Source: an uncultured Marvinbryantia sp.
Lineage (GTDB): Bacteria; Bacillota; Clostridia; Lachnospirales; Lachnospiraceae
Length of the DNA: 64,000 nucleotides
Assembly (NCBI GenBank): GCA_934394985.1
Contig: CAKRRF010000005.1
Span: 1 to 64,000, forward strand
Reading direction: 5' to 3'
Both the position numbers and the translations under genes were made by a program. Below, piece after piece: positions 53,141-60,194 of the stretch. The notes under the pieces were generated by a model. The model searched no databases. It had not been told where the DNA came from and was given only the letters and a program-made list of their open reading frames with translations. How positions within the stretch are numbered: the first letter of the stretch is position 1; each line of letters opens with the position of its first letter.

Positions 53141-54250
53141 ATGAAAGCAGAAAAAGTAAAAAGATGGATGAGTATTGGCAGCTTTTGTCTGTTGCTCGGA
53201 GGCTGTGCAGGTGTACATGCAGGAGCAGAGGAGACAGAACCGATTCTGTATGAAACAGAGTATGAGGATGGGAAAAATATACCAGAGCTGGAATCATCAG
53301 AAAATGTGGATCCGGAAACAGAACTGAAATCAGAAACAGAAACAGAATCTGAAGCAAAGTCGGAATTCGAATCGGAAGCAGAGGAAACAGAAAGGACAGA
53401 GATACTGCAGCTGGAATATAAAGTGGAAGATCAGAATCTGGAAATCGGCAAATGTTTTGCAGATATCGTAGTGCCGAACTATGCAATGACAGAAAAAGGA
53501 GACAAAGTAACCGGTCAGGTGGAATGGAGAGTACCGGGAGATTCCCGTGTTTTTGATAAAGAGATAGCACTTGGCGGAGTGGAAGGTGAAAAGAAAATCT
53601 GGGAATGGACGTTTGTTCCAGATGATACCGTGTACGAAAGTCTCAGCGGAACAGTGGAGATTACCATGCAAAAAGACAGGGAGGAGGAGTCAGGAAGCCT
53701 GGCAGATCTGGTAAATTTATGGAAAGATCATGGTGCAGATAAAACGTCACATACAGCCAGTGCATCCGGAAGCAGTATAGGTGCTTCGAACACGATAAAG
53801 GTATCAGATCTTCAGGATATTGGAAAATGGATGGGATCACTTCTGACCGGTGCCGAAATTCTGGGAGATAAGAAAGACGGAAGTGTGAAAGAAATCGGAA
53901 AAGGAACTTTTACAGTAGTGCATGGAACCGTAAAAAGAGAAGAATCGAAAAATCAGGCGGAAACAGAAAGCAGTGTACCGGAATCAGAGAAAGAAATGAT
54001 GCCTGCCACATCAGAGGCAGGAGACGCCGATACGGAAACAGCAGAGCCATTTTTAAGTGCTTTTATCTCTGGTGCCGAACAGACGAAGCATACAGAGAGG
54101 ATCTATGTATACAGGGAAAGAGAGAAGAAGGAGGCGTTGCTGCCGGCAGAGATGTCTGTGGATCATCATATGAACTGCAGAAAGGCGTTAAAATATGGAA
54201 AATTTGGCATGGCGGTATTTGCACATTGCCGAAGCAGGTATTGGAAATAG
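53141..54250 (+). CDS. Surface protein, probable lipoprotein, with acidic linker and Ig-like domain
   Basis: A 369-residue protein from the ATG at 53141. The signal (MSIGSFCLLLGGCAGVHAG) contains a lipobox-like LLGGC, so lipid attachment is likely; a type I site after VHAG is the alternative. A Glu/Thr/Ser-rich linker (about 25-90: ETELKSETETESEAKSEF) leads to a beta domain (95-190) with QVEWRVPGDSRV and WTFVPDDTVYESLSGTVEI, a pattern shared with bacterial Ig-like surface repeats. The remainder is low-complexity and charged. Not a recognised family. Confidence 0.7.
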   Translation: MKAEKVKRWMSIGSFCLLLGGCAGVHAGAEETEPILYETEYEDGKNIPELESSENVDPETELKSETETESEAKSEFESEAEETERTEILQLEYKVEDQNLEIGKCFADIVVPNYAMTEKGDKVTGQVEWRVPGDSRVFDKEIALGGVEGEKKIWEWTFVPDDTVYESLSGTVEITMQKDREEESGSLADLVNLWKDHGADKTSHTASASGSSIGASNTIKVSDLQDIGKWMGSLLTGAEILGDKKDGSVKEIGKGTFTVVHGTVKREESKNQAETESSVPESEKEMMPATSEAGDADTETAEPFLSAFISGAEQTKHTERIYVYREREKKEALLPAEMSVDHHMNCRKALKYGKFGMAVFAHCRSRYWK

Positions 54251-54363
54251 TACAAGAATCCCTTGAAATAACGGACAAAATGGCATAAAATAAAGAAAGT
54301 TGGGGACGGAGTTGTTTCGTCCCCCTGTCTATCATAATCATAAAATATAAAGTGAGGGATAAT

Positions 54364-55206
54364 ATGGCAGAGAAGTCAACATGCAGCAGTGCATCCAGCT
54401 GCACAAAATCAAGTTGCGAAGGATGTCCGAGTAAACAGAATCCACAGAGCTTTCTGGTGGATATGAACGCATTTTCCGATATAAAACATGTCATCGGTAT
54501 AGTCAGTGGTAAAGGTGGAGTTGGTAAGTCTATGGTGACAGCCTCTCTGGCAAATCAGCTGGCATCCAAAGGATATCGTGTCGGTATTATGGATGCAGAT
54601 ATTACCGGACCATCTATTCCGAAAATGTATGGTCTGCATCAGCTTGCGGTAGCAGATGATCAGGGAATTTATCCGGCTATTACAGAGAATGATATCAAGG
54701 TTATTTCTATCAATCTGCTGATGCCAAATGAGGAATCACCGGTAATCTGGAGAGGACCTGTGCTTGCCGGAATGGTAAAACAGTTCTGGAGTGATGTCAT
54801 CTGGGGTGAACTGGATTATCTTCTGGTAGATATGCCTCCTGGAACAGGTGATGTGCCGCTGACAGTATTCCAGTCACTTCCGGTAGAGGGAATCGTGATT
54901 GTATCTTCACCACAGGATCTGGTACGCATGATTGTAAAGAAAGCTTATAACATGGCAGTTACCATGAACATCCCGGTGCTTGGAATTGTGGAAAACTACA
55001 GTTATCTGACCTGTCCGGACTGTGGAAAGAAGATTTTTGTCTTTGGAGAAAGCCACATTGATGAGATTGCAAAAGAACTGGGTACGGAAGTACTTGGTAA
55101 AATGCCGATCGATCCGGAATTTGCAGCTATGGCCGATGGAAGCTTTGCCCAGGCAGTGAATCCGTATATTGATGAGGCAGTGACGGCACTGCGCAAAATG
55201 AAATAA
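54364..55206 (+). CDS. Mrp/NBP35-family ATP-binding protein (Fe-S carrier type)
   Basis: A 280-residue P-loop protein from the ATG at 54364 behind GAGGGATAAT; a GTG at 54352 is less likely. A Cys-rich start (CSSASSCTKSSCEGC) precedes SGKGGVGKSMVTASLA (deviant Walker A) and MDADITGPSIPKMYGL. LLVDMPPGTGDVPLT is Walker B. ENYSYLTCPDCGKK holds the C-terminal CxxC that binds a bridging 4Fe-4S cluster in the family (ApbC, Ind1). It carries clusters to target enzymes in the cytoplasm. Single gene closed by a terminator. Confidence 0.95.
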   Translation: MAEKSTCSSASSCTKSSCEGCPSKQNPQSFLVDMNAFSDIKHVIGIVSGKGGVGKSMVTASLANQLASKGYRVGIMDADITGPSIPKMYGLHQLAVADDQGIYPAITENDIKVISINLLMPNEESPVIWRGPVLAGMVKQFWSDVIWGELDYLLVDMPPGTGDVPLTVFQSLPVEGIVIVSSPQDLVRMIVKKAYNMAVTMNIPVLGIVENYSYLTCPDCGKKIFVFGESHIDEIAKELGTEVLGKMPIDPEFAAMADGSFAQAVNPYIDEAVTALRKMK

Positions 55207-55216
55207 AACGGTAACA

Positions 55217-55263
55217 AAAAACAGAACCTGTTCACTCACAAAAGTGTAAGGTTCTGTTTTTTT
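55217..55263 (+). terminator. Terminator after the Mrp-type gene
   Basis: AAAAACAGAACCT (217-229) pairs with AGGTTCTGTTTTT (249-261); T-run to 55263. Confidence 0.9.
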
Positions 55264-55299
55264 ATGGTGCCAAACATGTGCCACCGGCACATTGTGGTT

Positions 55300-56061
55300 T
55301 CAAACTTTTGAACCTGGCATCTTATAATATTGCAGCACATGTTCAACATATTCGGGATCACCGTAGCTGCTCCAGCCCAATGTGTTTTGCATCATCAGGG
55401 AAAATTCTGTGGCATTTTCCACGGTGTAGATACCATAATTATCCAGAACCCAGGATGCATAACTATTGCCAAAATTGTAATCCTGCAGAGCAATTTTCAG
55501 ACGCTCTGTATTTTTTATGCTTTTACAACCGGCCTCCTTCAGACAGAAAGCAAAATATTCGGCACCGACCTGAATCGAGTAGGCAGGATCTGTGATGGCA
55601 TTAGGATAGTTTTCATATACTGTATTAAACGGGCACTCCGAGCATTGCAGCACATCGGTACCCAGACCGGAGCTTTCCTGCTGCATCATGGCCAGCATGA
55701 CAGTAGAAAACTGGGAGATTCCGGCATCTTTACAAGCCTGCTCCACAGCCGATTCGTATTGCAGGACTTCATTGCTGACTCCAGTCAGCGAACCTTTATT
55801 TACAGGGAAAAGAAGGCGATGTATCAGCAGTCCTCCCAGAAGCAAAACCAAGGCAGTAACAGTTAACATCAGGATCTTCAGGCGTCTGATTTCCTGTGCG
55901 CGGGAACTCTTTTTTCGTTTAGATCTGGATGAAACAGATGCCTTTTTATCGGTGTTCTTTCTGGAGGAGCTGTTGTCAGATGAAGCTTTTGTGATGGAAC
56001 TGGTTTTCTTTCGGGGTGGTCTGGCAGAGTCTGCTGCCGTCTTTTTTTTCTGCTCTGTCAT
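55300..56061 (-). CDS. Lysozyme-like cell wall hydrolase, membrane-anchored
   Basis: A 253-residue protein from the ATG at 56061 (AAAGGAAAAAAT before it). A long basic N-terminal cytoplasmic segment (about 60 residues, rich in Lys/Ser/Arg) leads to one membrane helix (ILMLTVTALVLLLGGLLI, about 68-88) and an outer lysozyme_like domain of the CwlT kind (about 105-253): MMQQESSGLGTDVLQCSE with the catalytic Glu, SIQVGAEYFAFCL and LQDYNFGNSYASWVL. It should cut the glycan strand of peptidoglycan. It follows a small Cys-rich gene by 22 bases. Confidence 0.88.
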   Translation of the reverse strand: MTEQKKKTAADSARPPRKKTSSITKASSDNSSSRKNTDKKASVSSRSKRKKSSRAQEIRRLKILMLTVTALVLLLGGLLIHRLLFPVNKGSLTGVSNEVLQYESAVEQACKDAGISQFSTVMLAMMQQESSGLGTDVLQCSECPFNTVYENYPNAITDPAYSIQVGAEYFAFCLKEAGCKSIKNTERLKIALQDYNFGNSYASWVLDNYGIYTVENATEFSLMMQNTLGWSSYGDPEYVEHVLQYYKMPGSKV

Positions 56062-56083
56062 ATTTTTTCCTTTTACTTTAGTA

Positions 56084-56257
56084 CTAATCCCGGTAGTTTT
56101 CCGCACATTTACTGCAGGCAGAATTACGGCTGCAGGTAAAATCAGTCATAATATCTTCCGGATAACGGCTGCAGCTTCCTTTGGTATAAGTTACGGTGTG
56201 TTTTACCCTGGAAGCATCGGTTGGGCAACGGTAATCATAATCTTTTGTATATTCCAT
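56084..56257 (-). CDS. Small Cys-rich protein upstream of the lysozyme-like gene
   Basis: A 57-residue protein from the ATG at 56257 behind AAAGGCATCATT (the frame is open to 56293). It begins MEYTKDYDYRCPTDASRVKH and has five Cys, including SCSRYPEDIMTDFTC and CSKC at the end, a pattern that suggests a small zinc ribbon-like fold. No signal peptide is present. Not a family I can name. It precedes the lysozyme-like gene in the same orientation, probably as one transcript. Confidence 0.65.
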   Translation of the reverse strand: MEYTKDYDYRCPTDASRVKHTVTYTKGSCSRYPEDIMTDFTCSRNSACSKCAENYRD

Positions 56258-56399
56258 AATGATGCCTTTCTGTATCACTGTTATGATGTTCACTATATAA
56301 TATAAGATAAGTTACTCCACTTATTATAAAATTCGCAGTACCTACCGTCAAGCAAAAAGGAAAAAAGAAAATGGAGATATCGAACCAGAAAAACACCTA

Positions 56400-56483
56400 T
56401 TGAAAAACCACCCGTTTCCCAGTATAATTAATAAGATATCCGAAAATCAGTCAGCATGAAGAGGAAATCCTCTGACGGATATC
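56400..56483 (+). promoter_or_regulatory. argS promoter and structured leader
   Basis: TTGAAA (400-405), 17-base spacer, TATAAT (423-428), a near-consensus promoter. The message would begin near 56435 with a stem GATATCCG/CGGATATC (435-442/476-483) enclosing AGAGGA/TCCTCT (460-465/468-473). No T-box sequence is visible and no T-run follows, so its role is unknown. Confidence 0.7.
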
Positions 56484-56526
56484 ATGGAATCAAGAAGAGA
56501 AGTTACAAGAAGCGAGGAAGTTTGAA

Positions 56527-58293
56527 ATGAAAAAACTGTTAGATCTGATTGCTCAGGAACTGATCCCGGCATTTGAGAAAGCCGGATACGATGCCTCCCT
56601 TGCACGGGTGACCCTGTCCAACCGACCGGACTTATGCGAATACCAGTGCAATGGCGCTATGGCGGCAGCCAAACAATATAAAAAAGCACCGATCATGATT
56701 GCCAATGATGTAGTGGCAAATCTTTCAGACAGCACCATGTTTGAAGAAGTCACAGCGGTTAATCCAGGATTTATTAATATGAAGCTGTCAGGTGCATTTC
56801 TGTCAGATTATCTGCAGAAGATGCAGGCAGATGAGGACTTATCCGTAGAAAAAGCAAAAGAGCCAAAGACGATCGTGATTGATTACGGCGGAGCGAATGT
56901 TGCAAAGCCTCTTCATGTAGGACATTTACGTTCTGCGATTATTGGTGAAAGCTTAAAGAGAATGGGACGTTTCATGGGGCATAATGTGATAGGAGATGTA
57001 CATCTGGGAGACTGGGGTCTGCAGATGGGGCTGATCATTACGGAATTACAGAAGCGACAGCCGGATCTGGTATATTTCCAGGATGATTATACAGGGGAAT
57101 ACCCAAAAGAAGCACCATTTACCATCAGTGATCTGGAAGAGATTTATCCGACAGCAAGCAAGAAGTCCAAAGAAGATGAAAGCTATAAAGAAGAAGCGCT
57201 GGAAGCAACCCGCCAGCTTCAGATTGGAAAGCCGGGTTATCGTGCTCTGTGGGATCATATCATGAAGGTTTCGGTAACTGACTTAAAGAAAAACTACGGC
57301 AGACTGGATGTTTCTTTTGATCTGTGGAAAGGTGAGTCAGATGCGCAGCCATATATTCCGGACATGGTACAGAAGATGAAGGAAGAAGGCTTTGCACATG
57401 AGGATCAGGGTGCCTATGTAGTAGATGTGAAAGAAGAGACAGACACCAAAGAGATTCCGCCATGTATTATTGTAAAATCAGATGGCGCATCCCTGTATGC
57501 GACGACGGATCTGGCAACGATTGTAGAACGTATGAAGCTGTATCAGCCGGATCAGATTCAGTATGTGACAGATAAACGTCAGGAAATGCATTTTATTCAG
57601 GTGTTCCGTTGTGCAAAGAAGACTGGACTGGTAAGTGACGATACAAAGTTATCCTGGCTGGGATTTGGTACCATGAACGGAAAAGACGGAAAGCCGTTTA
57701 AGACCCGTGACGGTGGAGTGATGCGACTGGAAAATCTGATCAGTGAGATCAATGAAGAAATGTATCATAAAATCATGGACAACCATGAAATTGATCCAGA
57801 AGAAGCAAAGGAGACAGCAAGAATTGTCGGTCTGGCTGCGATTAAATATGGCGATCTTTCCAATCAGGCTTCCAAGGATTATGTATTTGATATCGACCGT
57901 TTTACTTCATTTGAAGGAAATACCGGACCATATATTCTGTATACCATTGTACGTATCAAATCCATCTTGAACAAATATCAGGCAGCCGGAAATGACGTGC
58001 AGGCAGGAGAGATCGGAGTAGCAGCCAATGCCAGTGAGAAAGCCCTGATGCTGGAACTGAGTAAATTCAACAGCGTGATGGAAAGTGCTTTTGAGGAAAT
58101 GGCGCCACATAAGATTTGCTCTTATATCTACGATCTGTCCAATGCGTTTAACAGATTCTATCATGAGACCAAGATTTTATCTGAAGAAAATGCGCAGCAG
58201 AAAGCATCCTGGATCAAATTGCTGGTACTGACCCGTGATGTGCTGGAAAACTGCATCGGAGTACTTGGATTTGATGCACCGGAAAGAATGTAA
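56527..58293 (+). CDS. argS: Arginyl-tRNA synthetase
   Basis: A 588-residue class I synthetase. KPLHVGHLRSAIIGE is the HIGH motif (HVGH) near residue 130; MNGKDGKPFKTRDGGV covers the KMSKS-loop region, which is divergent as usual for ArgRS. The N-terminal Add1 domain (1-110) and the C-terminal helical anticodon-binding domain with YIYDLSNAFNRFYHETKIL are complete. It loads Arg onto tRNA-Arg. Normal length. AGAAGCGAGGAAG precedes the ATG. Confidence 0.98.
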   Translation: MKKLLDLIAQELIPAFEKAGYDASLARVTLSNRPDLCEYQCNGAMAAAKQYKKAPIMIANDVVANLSDSTMFEEVTAVNPGFINMKLSGAFLSDYLQKMQADEDLSVEKAKEPKTIVIDYGGANVAKPLHVGHLRSAIIGESLKRMGRFMGHNVIGDVHLGDWGLQMGLIITELQKRQPDLVYFQDDYTGEYPKEAPFTISDLEEIYPTASKKSKEDESYKEEALEATRQLQIGKPGYRALWDHIMKVSVTDLKKNYGRLDVSFDLWKGESDAQPYIPDMVQKMKEEGFAHEDQGAYVVDVKEETDTKEIPPCIIVKSDGASLYATTDLATIVERMKLYQPDQIQYVTDKRQEMHFIQVFRCAKKTGLVSDDTKLSWLGFGTMNGKDGKPFKTRDGGVMRLENLISEINEEMYHKIMDNHEIDPEEAKETARIVGLAAIKYGDLSNQASKDYVFDIDRFTSFEGNTGPYILYTIVRIKSILNKYQAAGNDVQAGEIGVAANASEKALMLELSKFNSVMESAFEEMAPHKICSYIYDLSNAFNRFYHETKILSEENAQQKASWIKLLVLTRDVLENCIGVLGFDAPERM

Positions 58294-58331
58294 AAGAAAA
58301 TATCTTCTGTTTGAGGAAACAGAAATGAGAT

Positions 58332-58361
58332 ATCCCCGTGTCATAAGACGCGGGGATGTTT
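58332..58361 (+). terminator. argS terminator
   Basis: ATCCCCGTGTC (332-342) pairs with GACGCGGGGAT (347-357) with one G-T pair and a four-base loop, followed by GTTTT. Strong GC stem. Confidence 0.85.
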
Positions 58362-58435
58362 TGCATTCAAAGCCCCTGGGTAGTCCAGATTACCTATGAC
58401 ACATTTATATAATAAGTGGAAAGAATAAAAATTGT

Positions 58436-58477
58436 GCAACATTAACAATAGACAAATGTTGCGTTTTGTACTACAAT
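58436..58477 (+). promoter_or_regulatory. Promoter of the Ser/Thr kinase operon with an inverted repeat
   Basis: TAGACA (449-454), exactly 17 bases, TACAAT (472-477). GCAACATT (436-443) and AATGTTGC (455-462) are perfect inverted repeats around the -35 box, so a repressor or other regulator may bind there. The 110-base leader to 58600 shows no gene. Confidence 0.6.
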
Positions 58478-58600
58478 AAATTCAATTCAAATCTGTGAAT
58501 CATATCATGGCGTTCGCCAATTGATTCCATCTATGAAGAAGTAGTATCGTTCGCATTCTGCTGAACAGATACGAAGACAATCATATAATTGGAAGGGGGA

Positions 58601-60154
58601 ATGGATCTGGAACCGGGAACCTGGATTGACGACAGATATAAGATTCTGCGTCTGCTGGGAAAAGGACAGGAAGGCAGTGTATATCTGGCCTTTCAGGAGA
58701 CTTTGTTTCGCTTTTATGCAATAAAAGAACTGAAAAAAGAAGGATTCTGTTTTTCAAGGGAAAGTGTGGAGGTATGGAAGACTCTGCATTGTCCGGGACT
58801 TCCGGAAGTTGCGGATATTCTGGAGACGGAGGATGCGGTGATGATTGTATCGGAATACATTGAGGGTATCACACTGCAGCAATATCTGGAAAAAAACGAA
58901 AGAGTCACGTTAAAGATGGCTGTATGCTGGTGTCTGCAGATTGGAGAGGTGCTGGAGTATCTGCATAGTCAGAACCCGCCGATTGCTTATGGAGATCTGA
59001 AGCCGGATAATCTGATGCTGCAGAAAGACCGGATTGTGCTGGTTGATATGGGCTCGTTGATACGTCAGGGAAGTAACGGAAAATATACCGGGACGAAAGA
59101 ATATACAGATCAGAATGCACAGCTGTATCAGGAAGATCCAGAGAGACGGGATGGATACAGCTATGGGAAACTGATGGCTCTTCTGGGGGAACTCTGTGGA
59201 AACAGAAAGTTAAAAAAACTGGCATTCAGAATGATGGGAAAAGAAAAAAGAGTGATTTCCCTGAAGCGGACTAGAAGGAAACTGAGAAAGCTGGGGATAC
59301 AGGGAGAACTATATTTGGGAATGCTGCTTCTTACCGGAAGTCTGCTGGCAGGACTTGGTATGAAAGAAGCCAGTGCCCTGCAATGGAATACAGAAAATAT
59401 GGAATTTGAAATCGAAATGGCAGAAGCAGAGAAACAGAAAGGAGAAGAGCGAGAAAAAGTATTTTGTCAGCTAATAAAAAAATATCCGGAAAGAAAAGAA
59501 GGATATCTGAAGCTTCTGGAGAACTTTCAGGAAGATCTGGTTATGGAGGAGCAGGAAGATCAAACATATCGGAGTCTCTGGAAGGAGTTTTCGGAGAAAC
59601 AGGAAAAAAGTTATCGTGAAATTTTGATGCAGGATCCGGCCGGGTGGCAGGAAGTGGCCTATGAATCCGGAATAACGTACTGGTATTTTTACAAAGGACC
59701 GGAAGGAAAACGTTATGCAGCCAGCTGGTTTTCTGAGGTGACCAGGATGCCCAAAGTACTTACCGCAGATACAGAACTGTGGGATAAGAGCCATTTATAT
59801 GAAAAATTGGGAGAATACCGGGATAAATGGAAAAAATATGATGAAACAGGGGAAGGTAAACATCTTTTTTCTTCTTACTGGAATGACTGTGAACAGCTGC
59901 TTAAGCTGGAAGAGGGACAGATGACCATGGCAAGGCTGATGCTTTGGACGGAGATGCTGTCGTCCTGGCAGCATTATATGGTAGAGCTGAAGGAAGCAGG
60001 CATTCAAAGAGAAGAGATGGAAGAGAAACTGTTTCAAATGACAGAGGAGCAAAAAACAATTCCGGAAGGTCATCACCGTATGCAGGAGCTGGGAGAAAAA
60101 CTGCTGCAGGATCGCAAAGAAATTCAGAACATGATAGAGCGTGTATATAAATAA
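58601..60154 (+). CDS. Membrane-spanning Ser/Thr protein kinase
   Basis: A 517-residue protein from the ATG at 58601. Kinase domain (about 10-215): LGKGQEGSVYLA (glycine loop), YAIKELKK (Lys), YGDLKPDNLML (catalytic loop, Tyr-Gly in place of His-Arg before Asp) and VDMGS instead of DFG. The C-lobe is short. One membrane helix follows (YLGMLLLTGSLLAGLGM, about 238-254), then a helical, Glu/Lys-rich outer part of about 260 residues without PASTA repeats. No phosphatase gene is adjacent. It overlaps upstream of the large surface gene start region, so both are co-transcribed. Confidence 0.88.
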   Translation: MDLEPGTWIDDRYKILRLLGKGQEGSVYLAFQETLFRFYAIKELKKEGFCFSRESVEVWKTLHCPGLPEVADILETEDAVMIVSEYIEGITLQQYLEKNERVTLKMAVCWCLQIGEVLEYLHSQNPPIAYGDLKPDNLMLQKDRIVLVDMGSLIRQGSNGKYTGTKEYTDQNAQLYQEDPERRDGYSYGKLMALLGELCGNRKLKKLAFRMMGKEKRVISLKRTRRKLRKLGIQGELYLGMLLLTGSLLAGLGMKEASALQWNTENMEFEIEMAEAEKQKGEEREKVFCQLIKKYPERKEGYLKLLENFQEDLVMEEQEDQTYRSLWKEFSEKQEKSYREILMQDPAGWQEVAYESGITYWYFYKGPEGKRYAASWFSEVTRMPKVLTADTELWDKSHLYEKLGEYRDKWKKYDETGEGKHLFSSYWNDCEQLLKLEEGQMTMARLMLWTEMLSSWQHYMVELKEAGIQREEMEEKLFQMTEEQKTIPEGHHRMQELGEKLLQDRKEIQNMIERVYK

Positions 60155-60194
60155 ATGCAGAGAGAAAGGTGTTAGAAAACGGGAGGAAATTGAC

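Noticed and set aside
56435..56526. T-box leader for argS
   Set aside because: No T-box sequence or specifier-loop arrangement, no antiterminator and the leader is only about 90 bases.
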